Below are positions 11,900-24,588 of a stretch of DNA of 64,000 nucleotides, one piece after another. Positions within the stretch are counted from its first letter, which is position 1. The number at the start of each line of letters is the position of its first letter. Below the pieces are notes generated by a model. The model was not told the DNA's origin. It searched no databases and saw only the letters and a program-made list of their open reading frames with translations. The DNA is taken from NCBI RefSeq assembly GCF_033958435.1, contig NC_134137.1, positions 227,953,501-228,017,500 on the forward strand. The letters run 5' to 3'. The translations under genes were made by a program, and so were the position numbers. The stretch comes from Carettochelys insculpta (Eukaryota > Chordata > Testudines > Carettochelyidae).

Positions 11900-14600
11900 T
11901 GTAACGCTCTTGCTCAAGAAACCATCTCTTGAAATTGATGGTGTTGCTATTTGCTTGTCTCTGTCTTAGCTTTTTGGGGCAAGATTATTGAAACATTGTG
12001 GTAATACATCACCTGGAATCCTCTGATCTCTCTGATCCCCAAAAATGAGGATACTTAGTGTTTTATGGACTATCTCCTCCTAGTAATGGTCAGATGGCCC
12101 TACTTACTTTCTTAGATCTGTTGATTCCATTTGATACTGTTCACAAAGTCATTCTGTTCTGTTCACTTGGTCATTGACCCTGTCAAAGCTACATAATAAT
12201 GAGCACATAATTGCTCATCCAACAAGAGGGGACTAAGCTGTCACCCCACCTTGTTCAACATGGGTTAAAGCTACTGGGAGAGATACAAGGGCTTGTGGTG
12301 AAGTTGGATTAATATGTGAATGATGTGCAGCTTTGTTTCTTTCATAGATGATATAATGACTTCATTTTCCTGGTTTTGAATGACAATAAGTTGCCTTAGG
12401 CTTAATCCATTTAAGGTGGAGGTGGAAGGTGGTTTGTTAGGGTGCATCTTGAGTATATGGAAAAGAATAGCTAGCCTCCCTGTGATTGAGAAGGTCTGGC
12501 CATCCTTTCTCAATGTGGTTCATCAAGATCTCCCGTTCAGCCTGGGAGTACTTGGTGCTTTTGGTAGCTAGAAATGGCTTTTTCATCTGCAGTTGTTAAA
12601 ATGATAGCTGGTATCTGGGGTAAGGGTAGAGAAAGGGGCAGCAGAGACTCCTGGCAAATATGGAGTTGGGAAGAATAGGAGGGGGAGTGAGGTGAGACAC
12701 TGAGATTCAGATAGGAACAAGATAGTCAGCCCCAAACTGGGAAGGAGGATCCCAGGTTCTCCTTCCTGATTCTAGGCCCACTCCCGCCCTTGTGGATCTT
12801 CCTACCTCCTGGCCCTATCCTAGGCCTCACAGGAGCTGCTCCAGGTCCTCTGGGGCACTATTCCTTTGCAGGGGCATTAATCCCCATTAGTCAGCTCTAA
12901 TTCTGGAACCTCCATATTGAATAATTATCTGCTCTTGGAGGGATATGCTGATAAATCACGTGGAAGTTTCAGCTACTGCAGATTGTAATGGCACACATAT
13001 TTATAATGCGGGAACCAGAAGCAATATGTTATGCTAATACTCCCTTCACCAGCTCCCTGTTGAAGTTCACATGCAATTCACTGAGATGATTTCAATATTT
13101 TTGAGTGTGATTTAGTTTGATCCAAGCTATCTGAAAAGATCACTTGTCTCCCCATGGCCGGTTACAACAGTTTAGGTGAATTGAGGAAATCATTGTAACA
13201 CTTCTGATATTTGATCATCTCAGGGATGGGAGCTGTAGGACTATGTGTCGCTGCTCTTACAAGAAGGGATTTTAATTTTGTCATATCCACCATTTCACTT
13301 TTGCAATTCTGGATTTTCCTCATCTGATGAGAGAATGCTGCTCACTGCATTAGAAACTTCTAATGTTTCCAGAGTGATTACAGTGATTCAGTGCCGGTCT
13401 CCATCTGAAAAAAAGAATCATTATGGCCTAATTTAAATATTTAAAAGCTTTGCTTTAATTACTGCAACAACTGCCTTGATCACATGGATTTGTGATGTGG
13501 ACTGTCATGAATCCAGACTATGAGTTATTTTTTTGTCTTTGACTAAAACAGGGCACTCGATTATCAGCCATGAGTTTGTTTTACCTCTTGTTTTAGTCTC
13601 CCACTGTTAAGCAGCTTCCTTCAAAAGATAAACTTCATTTCCTGAGGTTGTTCCAGACAATTTTAGGTGGGTGAATAAAATATATACAGCATCTGGGGGG
13701 CAAAATCTGTCTAGTAATGTGTCTGGTGTTCAAATCAGGACAGAAGGCAGTGAAATAAAATCAGTTATAAATTTCTCTGTTGGCTTAGCAGAAAAGCTCG
13801 TTGTTTTTCCTCAGGCAATTTTGCTGATATGTTACCTTTCACTCATGGCAAATTACTTGTGACAATTGTCTAGCCATTTCCTGAAGCAAAATACCTGCCC
13901 AGAAAATATTTATAATATAACTGCGAAATGGTTTTGAGATCCTGCTGTTACAGACACAGTACAAATACTAAGAATCATCGCATGAATAATGTGAAGATAT
14001 GAACAATTGATTAGAAATTGTAAAGACTTATCAGTAATACCACAGTACATAGAGCTTAAGAGAGGCGTCCTCTATTGTCTGTGACAGTAGAGCAAAGCTA
14101 TTATCTCTTCATTCTTCTGTTGAACAGTTTGAAATCAAGCTGAATGTTTTTAAATGAAGTTGTCTTTCTGCAGAAGTATAGCAAAAATGTAAAAGCTACC
14201 TAAGATCGCTTGTTTTAAAAGTAAATTCTTCAGGAACTGCCAATTGTTAAAAGAAAATTTATCATTTTAAAAGGGAAATATTCCCTGAAGGCCTGATCTG
14301 GCTCCCCTGAGGGAACGCTAGTCTTTCCATTGACTTCAGCAAGTATGGGATAAGGACAACGCATGGGGAAGGAGGGGCACTGTAAAATTACATCCAGCAT
14401 ATTAGGCAAGGAACCACCTCAGCAAGCCGATGTGAACAGTCAGTGAGGGGTTTGCCCTGAACCCCATCCCTTGCCATCAGTACACACTTACATCCTGACT
14501 GGAGGAGATGCCTGTCTCTCCTTGTAGTCCTCAGGAACCCTTCTCCTGTAGTCAATCAGGTTGGGAATCTAACTGTTCTTGCAAAGAGTGCCAGAGGAGA
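11900..14600. other. Intronic stretch without recognised features
   Basis: AT-rich single-copy-looking sequence. Short open frames only; no repeat family or exon was recognised. Confidence 0.5.
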
Positions 14601-14619
14601 AGGTGTGCCTCCCTTGTAA

Positions 14620-15120
14620 CTTTTATCCCTGTGGTTAGAGTACTGCCCAGGGATGTAGGAGATGCAGATTCAATTCCACACTTGCCCTTTGGGAGGAAAG
14701 GATTTGAACAGAGATTTTTTTTCTAGCTCTCAATAGAGACTCCTAACCATTGGCCTGTTAAGGTGAGGGTCTCCTTGTATGTCCTTTAGAAGCTGTTCTA
14801 CTGTGGGTGAGTAATATAAACAGTCATTGAAGCAGCACCCTGTGTTGCTCATTTCCCAGGGTACCGGAAGAGTCTTTCTTCATTTGCTTCCCCGACACCC
14901 CTTGCAGAATAACTAATTAATTTTTGTACAAGGTAGAACAGCTTCAGTGGGTGAGATTGAGGTGGACCCAAATCAGAATTTCACAGCACCTGATGTTTAG
15001 ATAATTTTTGAAGAGGTTTTGAACCAGGATGTTTTAGCATTCTGTCCATATGGCAGATGGGGAAATTGAATTTGAGTCTCCCACATCCCAGATGAGTGAG
15101 AACCACTGGGCTAAATGTTA
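14620..15120. repeat. Inverted pair of tRNA-like repeat heads
   Basis: At 14632-14675 the + strand has a box-A/box-B-like pair (GTGGTTAGAGTACTGCCC, GATTCAATTCC). At about 15059-15115 the complement of the same unit occurs (GAATTTGAGTCTCCCACATC, GAGAACCACTGGGC). A related unit with GTGGGAGACCCAGGGTGAAG is at 43955-44010. Possibly a fold-back element built on a tRNA-derived SINE. Confidence 0.5.
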
Positions 15121-15690
15121 TGAAGAAGACAGCTGCTCCTGCTCTTCTAGATAGTATTGCAAGATGTCCAGTTTTTGAGCAGAACACTCAGTCAACAGCC
15201 GATCCTGGCTGCTCCAGTCGGCACCATAAGTTGGTCCATTAAAGGTCTAGTAAGCAGTGCAGCAGGGGCTCAGGGATTGGGAAGGCTCCCTATCTACTTT
15301 GGATCCACACAGTTACTGGAAGCAGCTGCAAGGGGCTACAGTGAATCTCAACGTGCTCTCTCTGCCCCCAGCACTAGCTCTGCAGCTCCCATTGGCCAGG
15401 AACCAAAACTAGTGGGAGCTGCAGCGATAGTACCTGAGGGTGCAAGGACAGTGCACGGGGCCTGCCTGGCCACAAATGTGCCTAGGGGGCCACAGGGACC
15501 TAGCAGCCACTTCCTAAGAGCTGCAGTAAATGCTACAAGGCCTGCCCACTCCTGCACCCCCACCCTCTGCCCCAGCCTGGAGTCCCATCATGCTCCCAGA
15601 CTCCCTCCCACCAGCCACACCCCATATCCCCCATCACCTCTGAGCCTCCTCTTTTAACTTTAAACCCCTCATTCCTGGCCCCACCTCCTG

Positions 15691-15763
15691 TGGTCTGACA
15701 AATTCTTTTGTCCAGTACCAGTCCACTCCCAAGGGTACAGAATGAGAGCGGTTCAACTTGTAC
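15691..15763. repeat. DNA-transposon end, related to 60500-60571
   Basis: TCTGACAAATTCTTTTGTCC, CCCAAGGGTACAGAATGAGA and GGTTCAACTTGTA match the block at 60500-60571 in order. Probably the 3' end of a Tigger-like family. The opposite end was not identified. Confidence 0.6.
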
Positions 15764-17496
15764 TAGACTAAGTAATTAAAGTAGCAGAAAATAAATAATT
15801 TTCTCTTAAAAATATATCAAATACTTCTTTTTTTGGTTACATGAATGAACAAAAATTACAACTAAGATCTCCCAGGTGGTCCAAAGTAGGGCATAAATTA
15901 GTTGCTAAGCATATTGGTAATTCTCAGATAACAGTGACAAGTTTTCACAGTTAAATTGGAAGAATTTAAAGAACATCCATCTTATGCCCACCTCTTATCC
16001 TATTAAATAAGAGAAAAATCTGTTACTTTCCTGAAAATGGCCTCTGGTCATGAGACAAGTTCTCTTTGTAACTTACAGTGGAAAAATGGACAGAATTTCT
16101 CTTACCTTCCAGAATAATAGTCTTTGCTTCTATACAAAATAAAATAAGCCAGTTCTACTTTTTCATGTCTATATTCAGTGGGAGCCTTTCAACTGGACTT
16201 TCCCAAAAGTGTCAAGATATCAAAAAAATGAAATATGAGGGAACAAGAACAATTTTACCTCTCATAGGGTGAAAGTAATTTACCAGAAGTGTACAAAAAT
16301 GACCCGATTCTACCCAGCCTTGCCCCTTGTCAATTAACTGTGCATCTTACTCTTATCATATGCTGTCCTCATCTGTTGGTTGTATTAAGATGTTGTCTGT
16401 CCTCGTATACTTATATTGAAATCTTTTTTGGGGGGAGGGAGCATCTTTTTCTCTTATGTGTGTACAGTATCTAACACAGTGGGAGCCTTAATGCTGACTG
16501 GAGTTCCCAGGTGCATCTCTGATTTATAAATAATTCATAGTAATGATTGTGATATCATTTAGACCTTTCAAAATGGGGGAGTTTGTAAAATGACTCCAAA
16601 TTAGAATTCTTAGTTCATATTGATGATAGTATTTATATTTAGTTCTCACTTACTTTACATGTTTATTAATAACTACACAGAGTGCTAAATAGATGAAAAT
16701 CATGTTCAGAGTGTTCAAGAAAGAATCTTTTAAGAGACATCTCCTAATGTGGAGCCCAGAGAATCGTCCATTACTTTAACTCGCAAGTTGGCTCATCAAA
16801 GGTTGTCATAGGAGTTACTTTATAGCCCTCTTTTTCAAAACATAATGTCTGTGAAATCTGTCTCTAACAAAACAGCCCTATTTGTACCCATAACTTGTTC
16901 AAGAAGGGCTGGGGGGAAAAAATAGTAAAGTCTTCTTTCTATCCAACCTTATGTATTTTTTCATAAACATAGGATAATATTAAAAACATCGGAAGACTTT
17001 TTTTTTCCAAAGTTGCATTTGCACAGTAATTTCACCTTAAGAAAGAAAAGTCCCTGTTGATTGACTTTTTGAATTGTAGAAATGCGAGGCTGGCAGGCAC
17101 TCAAGAAGTAATCAAGTCCCGTCCCCTGGGTAGAGGTAGGACCAAGTGAACTGAAACGATCCCTGATGTGTTTGTCCAATCTGTTCTTTAAACCTCCAAT
17201 GATGGGAATATCCTTGGAAGCCTGCTCCAGAGCTTAATTACTGGTTTAGTTAGAAAGTTTTTTTCTGATAGCTAACATTCATCTCTCTTATTGCAGAATA
17301 ACTTACTACTACTTGTCCTACCTTCAGTGGACATGGAGAACAATTGATTACAGTCCTCCATATAACAATTTTAATACATTTGAAGACTTACTAGGTGGTT
17401 GGCTTTTCTCAAAACTAAACATGCCCATTTTTTTAAGCCACCTTCTCAGATCAGGTATTCTAAACCTTTGGTCATTTTTATTTAGTTTCTCTACAT

Positions 17497-17673
17497 CAGT
17501 GTTCTCCAAAATTAAAACATTGGTGTACCCCTTTTGGGACTTTGGCATTATCGATGTACCCCTTGTCCCAGTGCTTATCTCTTGGGTTTTAGTAATTTAT
17601 TTTCTGCCACATACTCCTTGACATCCTTTCACATACCAACGGTGATACGCATACCACACTTTGGGAAACACTG
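17497..17673. mobile_element. hAT-type MITE inside CR1
   Basis: Terminal inverted repeats CAGTGTTCTCCAAA and (complement of TTTGGGAAACACTG) CAGTGTTTCCCAAA. Flanks CTCTACAT (17489-17496) and CTCTAGAT (17674-17681) are an 8-bp target duplication with one mismatch. 177 bp, no coding capacity. Confidence 0.88.
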
Positions 17674-17681
17674 CTCTAGAT

Positions 17682-18037
17682 CCATTTTTCCCAACTTTGT
17701 GTCCTCGGTCATCTGGGGGTCTGTGAGGGTATTGCAGAGGCAGTCCATGAAAAAAAAAGATAAATAAAATGATCATAGAAAATAAGTTTTAAATAAATTA
17801 CAAAGTTAATAATCAATTATTATTTTTAAATTAAATATCTTTCAAAAATGTTATCAATTGTTGTCCAAAAATCTATATTGTGGTTTCCTTTTTCTCACAG
17901 CATCTAGAATTGGCATTGATGAGCGTCTGTGACTGGTTTGAGGGGGGGTAATTGGGGGTTCACGAATAGTTTGGGTGGATTAATGGAGGGGGTCCGCACA
18001 AGTGAAAAGACTGGGAACCACTGCACTAGACCCTTCC
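17682..18037. mobile_element. Second hAT-type MITE adjoining the first
   Basis: The right end GACTGGGAACCACTG is a standard hAT terminus. The left end (TTTTTCCCAACTTTGTGTCC) is less clear. The flank CACTAGAC after it resembles the CTCTAGAT before it. The interior is AT-rich, with a run of A at 17749-17757. Confidence 0.65.
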
Positions 18038-18427
18038 CAATTTGTCCATGTCTTCCTGAAGTATGGTGCTGAGAATTGGACACAATACCCTTTCTGAGGC
18101 CTCACCATTGCCAAGCAGACAAGGGATACGTACATCCCATGTCTTACATACTGTGTGCCTGTTCAAACACCCCAGAATAATATCAGTTTGTGATCGCCTA
18201 CAACCCCCTGGTCCTTTTTGTCAGTACTACCACTTAGTCAGTTATTCCCCATTTTTTATCTATGAATTTTATTTTTCATTCCTAAGTGTAGTATTTTGCA
18301 ATTGTCTATTGCTTTTCTTGTTGATTTCAGATCAATTCTTTAATTTGTCATGGTTGTTTGTCCACCAGAGTTCTTATAAGCCCTGCAAATAGTATAAATA
18401 TACTCTCAACTCCATTATCCAACAAAA

Positions 18428-18520
18428 CAAAGCAGCAGAAATGTAGCACTTTAAAGACTAACATGATTTATTCGGTGATGAGCCTTTGTGGGACAGACCC
18501 ACTTCTTCAGATCTGATGAT
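18428..18520 (+). mobile_element. SINE fragment (tortoise type)
   Basis: ATGTAGCACTTTAAAGACTA, then ATTTATTCGGTGATGAGCCT and CCCACTTCTTCAGATCTGAT: core and tail of the family. The head is missing. Confidence 0.82.
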
Positions 18521-18769
18521 GGAAAGGAGGGTCAGATCCTGATTCATTCAGAGGGAATTATTCCTTTCTGTTAGTTATTAACTCCATTTGAAGCCACAGG
18601 CCAGTGAACACCCTTAGAAGGAAAAGAGCCTCAACCTAGCTTGGAGATGACTAATTTGTTTCTGTACCTCAGAAGGGGAAAGACTTTAAAGTGACCTGGT
18701 CAGAAGGCCAAGTCATAGGAAGAGGCAGACCACTACAATGCCTGAGTGACCCTTCACAGCATGTCAGTC

Positions 18770-18975
18770 AGTCTGTTTTATGGGAAGAAGGGTTCTTTTG
18801 AAAATGGGGTTTACTTTCGAAAGAGCAACATCAGCACTGCCTTTCTTCATTCAAAAGAAGAATATGCAAATGAGGCACCAGATATGTAAATCTATACCTC
18901 ATTTGCATTTTCAATTTCCCTCATTTGAATGCCTTTTTCAAAAGAGGAATGCAAGTGTAGATACAGCTCTATTGT
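18770..18975. repeat. Possible MITE related in style to 6955-7205
   Basis: Oppositely oriented CTTTCGAAAG and TTTTCAAAAG-like motifs, CATTTGCAT repeats and a right end AAGTGTAGATACAGCTC. The left end is unclear. Confidence 0.4.
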
Positions 18976-20219
18976 TTTGCAATGTAAACCCAGCCTCACT
19001 TGATTCAAGTCCTAGAAATCAGCCAGAAGTATCCCAGAATTCCATGGGATAAATTCCTTACTCTCTCTACCTCAACAACCTGCAATTGACTCTGATTAAA
19101 ATGGAAGCCACCTCCCTTTGTGACAGAAGCAGCAATGGTCAGCATTCTCTTCTGGTTTCAGACTACAAGCACACTGTCAAAGAGCCTCCTGGCTTTGTCA
19201 TGGAGAGTGAAACAATCATGATTTTTGCAAAGCACTCTGTTTCCTGTGTCTTTCAGGGTGGGCAGTAAAGTTTTCCCCTGGTGCACCACCATACGAGAAC
19301 TAGAGTGGCCATATTTTGGTGATGGGGGGCGGGACACTAGGGACTCTGAGTTAGGATTACTTTGACTTGAATTTGTACACTGTGGTGTGGACCCCAGACC
19401 CCTAAGCTTGAACATGGGTAAGAAAAGTCTTAACAAAGGGTTAAAATATAAAGTAGGTGCTCAAGGCCAGGGCTCCCTAATCTGGGTCATCTGACGTGAG
19501 TTCTCATAACCCTGGGTTTGCATTGCAATATAGACATGCCCCACTAGAATCAGGATTGCATTAGATCCACAGAATACCAATTCCAAAATTTCATCTACTA
19601 GTCAGTTCTCCTCTAGCCCACCCCTACGCAATTGGCTGAACAAATGACCTCTGTGTACAGGAAGACAGCAGCCAGCAATGATTAATTCCAGGCTTAGGTA
19701 TTTTGGCAGCACATAAACTGATGAAAAGGGTGGATAAAGAAGTGAAGGATTAGCAATTCCCTTGCATAAAACTTACTCCTGCTGCTGCAGCCTAGTTACT
19801 CCCTTCTTGGCAATTATTTCTTTAATGCAATCACCTGGCACAAATTAAACTCTGTATAATCTGGAGGATTCATGTTAGACAGTTTTATAAAAGAGGGTTG
19901 CTGTTAGAATTGGCTGACTACTACAAAAACAGTAGTTGCAAACATATGTTCATATTTTGAATGGCTGTTCTGTGTGACAACAGTTATGCCCCTTTTTATT
20001 CACTATTTGCAAATAGGATCTTTGCCTGTGAATATCTGTAGAATCTTCATGCAAATAACTACACTAGCATGCCAACCAATGCACTGATGTGCAAACAAAA
20101 GCATTCATTATTTATTGTTCCCTTGTATTTTAGCAGTTATCCATTCACAGAACAGAAGTAATACCATACAACTGGGGGTCAAGCTATACTTACTAGCCCA
20201 TCGACCACAGCTCTGTTCA

Positions 20220-20456
20220 TGTTCTTGAGTTTGAATTTGCTGCGTGTGTTAAGATGCGGCAAAATCAATTTCTCTGGGCTTGGCTGTTGACCCTGGTATT
20301 TCACGCTTTTGCATGGAGCCAGACGAGCCCTGATCTACATAGGGTAAGAAAGTTGATTCTGATATGTTGATTCTAGCTACTCTAATGGTGTGGGCAGAAT
20401 TGCATGTCTGGGATCGACTTTCTACCATAGTGTAGATGTACCCTTAGAAGACTGTG
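20220..20456. repeat. Possible MITE remnant
   Basis: The right end AGTGTAGATGTACCCTTAG is the familiar terminus of a GGGTACATCTACACT-type DNA transposon. GTTGATTCT / GATCGACTTT motifs lie inside. The left terminus is lost. Confidence 0.45.
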
Positions 20457-21059
20457 AATAAAAAATACATAATTTACCTGTAGTATTGCTAAATAATTCA
20501 CTAGTAGCTTCAGTGCTTTCCCAAGAGAATGGCTTGTGTTTAGCTCAGGCAGAGATGGTGGCCTGGGAAAATGCTAGTGAAAAATTCTAATAATGAAAAT
20601 TGCTCAATGGAGGACAGTATTTCAAGGATGAAATATGCCTACAAGCCTTGAGAGATCTGTAATCATTCTCCCGTCTGTGAGCAAGGCAGCAATCTTCAGT
20701 GCTCCATTGTTTCATATTTCAGTCTCAATGTGTTCCAGTATATCAAGGTAACTGCACAAAGAGGCCCACAATCTACTCTCACTGTGCCTTATGTCAAAGA
20801 TGGGGACCTGGAAGTGATCTGGAAAGAATGTGGTCTAAGAAAGATATATAAAATAGTGCAGATTTCACATGTTCTACTCACAAAAGTAGACTTATTATAG
20901 CAGGGTGGCAGTAATGAGTTCTTTTAGTAAGAAACCTTTTTTTCATGTCTTAAGCTCATGAATGATTTTTTAAAAAATAAAAACATGTGTAATAGAGATG
21001 GTTTGTACCGAAAGTGATGAAATTTAAATTGGATAACAACTCTGCCTATTTTCCAGAAG

Positions 21060-21550
21060 TGTCGGCTCCAATTAAAATACACACTTTTTTTAGATCTTGC
21101 AAAGACTCGTAGACTCCTGTGGCAATGGTGATGGCTATAAGGCCAGATTCACCTGTGAATGATGAATGGAGGAGCAGTCTTCATTCTACTCTCTCTCGCT
21201 TTCTGGCTGGCCTCCGTCTTGCGTGGAGTTGGGAGGTGATGATTTCATCAGTCATCCTTGAGAGCTTTTTGAGAATAGTGGTGGTATACTACATTGGTGC
21301 ATTCCTCAACCATTCTGTCTTGGGTCTGTGTAGTCACCTGTGAGCTCATTTGGCAGAAGGGCAGTTGTTAGCATTTTGTACCTCTGGAACCCTGAGTTGG
21401 TTAACTTGCTGAACCGGACTCTTTCATCTCAGCCAGTCTCCCCGGCAGAAACTGATGCAGGTCTTTTCATCTGGCACAGAGTGTTGTTGCCTCAGGGCTG
21501 TTCTAGATTACACTGTCTCATAATCACACCCAGAGAGCAAATTACATTGG
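21060..21550. other. Unassigned, repeat-like block
   Basis: More CT/GC-rich than its surroundings and with sharp edges (after a T run at 21085), but no family was recognised and no ORF is convincing. Confidence 0.3.
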
Positions 21551-23164
21551 TTGGAAATTCCAAGAGAGTGGCAAACTCCAATCATGTTCCTTTCTACTGC
21601 CAGTAACCCTCTATGCCAGAGGCCAGGAAGGCAGTGCTGTTGAGTCAGTCACAGTCCTATGCTAGCCAAGAATTTCTCCAACCTAAGAGAATAATGCTCT
21701 GTGCATTTAGGAGAGCTTTACAGCTCCTTTGCACTCCCAAAACAAAATGGACCGTACTATGAGCCAGAATCTGGCTCATGAGATAAAGGTTATGCACATA
21801 AGAAACTGTTTATGTAAAACTAAAGGTCCTCATTGTGTAAACTAACACCACCTGGTGCACTTTTCACCATCATACCTATAAGCTAGTCATTTTCATCTCT
21901 GGATGCCCGTGCCGGCAAAGAGTGGGATCCTTGTACAGGCAGCCCATTCCATCCATTCAGGAAAATACATTATACTGATCACCAGTATTCCCTTAAGCTT
22001 CACAGTGAACGGTGCTGATGTGTTCTGAAGTGTCCTGTTCAACCACACAGGACTGGTAAGATTGTTGTTGTTGTGTAATTTTTTATGAGAAGGTATGTGT
22101 AAAGTGATCAGTAACAGGGAATTTTCTGTGGCACATTAACAACATTGAGGTCAGAGAACAGTTTTTCAATAGTGCAGCTTTTTTTCAATGCATCTTGTCT
22201 ACCCCACCTCCAGTCCCCCTTCCCTGAAGATCCCCTATCTTGATGTCTGAGTCCTAAGTCCAGTGATGAAAATAAATATCCTTGTGATTTCTTTAGATGC
22301 TCTCTACAGGCAGGTCTAAATAAGAGAGACCAAATTCATCTCTGTATAACTTCAGTGAAGTTACATCAGGGTTGAAGTTGATTCTGTCTCAAATATTTCC
22401 TGATAAATACAGGCAAACTTTGTTTCAAAGTTAAAAGACATTATTTGTATTTCATATTTCATACACAAAGCTACATAAATGGGTAGATGAAACTGAGTGA
22501 CAAAGATCTTGCCTGTAGCAGAGATCTAGCTGCTTTGGAAAATAAATGTTAGCTTTGTATTCTTTGTTTCTTCTTCAAATGATGCCCCGTGAGTGCTCCA
22601 CTGTAGGTACTGGGCTTGTTCTGTGTCCGCAGATCAGAGTCTCTTCTAGCTGTATCCAGCAGGTCGGCGCATGCAATGCCTCTGTGTCTCTCCATTCATA
22701 CTCCTTTGATCATGTGCACAGACTGGCTCAAGCCAGTTCCTTCTCAACCACCCCAGGCTGCAGATGGAGCTAACTGCCTTTCATGGTTTGAAGTCACGAG
22801 ACTCAGAAAACCTGTTCTTTGTCTACATATATACATAGTACATAGTTGTTGTTGTGCTTATCTTCTATCTTCAGTTCTTCATTTTTTCTTTAAAAAAAAA
22901 AAAAAGGCTTATTGTTCAAAGTGTTGTTCTTTGGTTACCTACAGTTAACGTATAGTTAAGTTTCTCTGCAGTTTTACTTAGAAATTACAGTACAATGTTT
23001 TTGACTTATATAACCAACCATGCCTAGCTCACAAGGCTTTAAGAAATGTGAACGATGCCGTGAAGCCATGCCTGCCTCAGATGGTCATACCGAGTGCATA
23101 TGACCCTGGGAGAGGGTCATATCCCTCAGAAGTGCCAGCATTGCTCTAAACTCATGGCCAGGGC

Positions 23165-24425
23165 ATGGTGGCACGGCGCGATTGTGAGATGTGCCTCAAG
23201 ATGATCTCGTTTGAGAAGGCCCTTCAACCCTCTCCTGATGAGACTGCAAAAGGACTGGAGCAGACCGAATATAAATGCAGGGCTTCCTCTTCAACAGCCA
23301 TTCCCTCAAAGAAAACCAAGGCTTCACCGATGCCTGCCCTATTGCCGAGCATGCCTGATGTCACAGTGAAAACTGGCACTGCCTCTCTGAGTTCTGAGAA
23401 GACTGGGTGTGACAAACCAATGAAGCCCATGCTGGAGGTACCAAAACCTTCAGGCCTGAAAGCCCTGGAACCGAAAGTGCAGACAACTCTTCCCAAGCGC
23501 CCGGTGCCTAGCGCATCTGCACCACTGGGGTCCTCAGCATCAACTGCTGTTCCAGTACAGACTCCGGTTCCAGCTACGGTACTGTCACCAGGCCCACCAA
23601 CAATCCTGGCACCATCAGGACTGGCCTTGCAGCACTGATTCCTGGTGCTGTCAATACGTACATTGTCGACACCAGAAGTTCCGCATGACATGACACCAAA
23701 GAAGGCACCGACCAAATCCCAGCATTGAAGTGTTAGCCCTTGGTCACCATCGCTGACCTTCTCTCCAGCCCCTTCATCTCCAGAAGTGTCGGCACTATGG
23801 TCACCTCCTCCACACCTTTGTAAACAGCGAAGTCGTAGCCCTCGATATTATGAGCTACACAGGCTGCTGTCCCCCCTCCTGACTCTGACACATGAACATG
23901 GAGCATGGTGCAAATACAGGTCACCCTCCCTGTCACCGTTATCCAGAATGTCAGCGTTCTCTTCCCATCATGGAGACTTGCCCTAGGACTGGCATAGGTG
24001 ATCGTATGACTTTGCCACGTTCTCACCACTCTGGCAACTCTCGCTAGCGAGACTGTCACCGTTATTACTCTTCCTGCAGGTACTCCCCTAGGAAGGAGTC
24101 TCCCAGCAAGTCTTGATCACAGGCTCCTTCCACTGTGGATTTTACCTCTCCATAAATGTCGCCAGCTCAGATCCTGTCTCTGCCACCACATTCTTCATCA
24201 CCGGAGTGTCTGGAATTGGGGATTGTGCTGGCATTGGATGCAGAGGACCAAGGGCCTGATGAGCGTCACATGCACCAGTCCTCCTCATCCCCTTTTGAGG
24301 CCGTTATCCCCAGGGATGTCTCCCCTTTGGATGATTTAAAGTATTTCAATGATGTTTTCAAAAGAGTGGCTATCAGCCAGGACGTTCCCCTGGCTGAAGT
24401 GTGTTCTGGTATGGCTATGGTCTGA
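23165..24425 (+). pseudogene. Gag-like region of the older DIRS element
   Basis: A 157-codon frame (23165-23638) rich in Pro, Ser, Thr and Lys, followed after stops by a second piece (24156-24425) with DERHMHQSSSSPFEAVIPRD and PLDDLKYFNDVFKRVAISQD. The latter corresponds to PPDDLKQFQELF in the fuller DIRS copy, so it is the Gag C-terminal half. No catalytic domain. A SINE interrupts the element directly after it. Confidence 0.55.
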
Positions 24426-24547
24426 AGAAGTGGGTCTGTCCCACAAAAGCTCACCTAATAAAATTATATTGTTAGTCTTTAAAGTGCTACTTGAATGCTT
24501 TTTTGTTTTGATAGTGTATAGACTAGCACAGCTCCGTCTCTGTTACT
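24421..24547 (-). mobile_element. Tortoise-type tRNA-derived SINE inside the older DIRS element
   Basis: On the + strand it reads tail first (GAAGTGGGTCTGTCCCACAA, TTGTTAGTCTTTAAAGTGC) and ends with a diverged tRNA-related head (TAGACTAGCACAGCTCCGTC). Orientation is therefore minus. It interrupts the DIRS Gag region, so it is younger than that element. Confidence 0.85.
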
Positions 24548-24588
24548 AGGATCTTACAGATGTCTTCAGAGGCAGCCCTCCAGTTTAA

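Larger units (their letters stand above)
17060..18370 (-). mobile_element. CR1 LINE 3' part, split by two hAT-type insertions
   Basis: On the - strand the outer pieces (17060-17488 and about 18035-18370) read as CR1 ORF2 C-terminal and 3' sequence. The + strand has the expected complements CCAATCTGTTCTTTAAACCT, TCTCAGATCAGGTATTC and CCCAATTTGTCCATGTCTTC, with GAATTGGACACAATACC. The two pieces are collinear once the inserts are removed. Stops throughout; an old copy. Confidence 0.8.
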
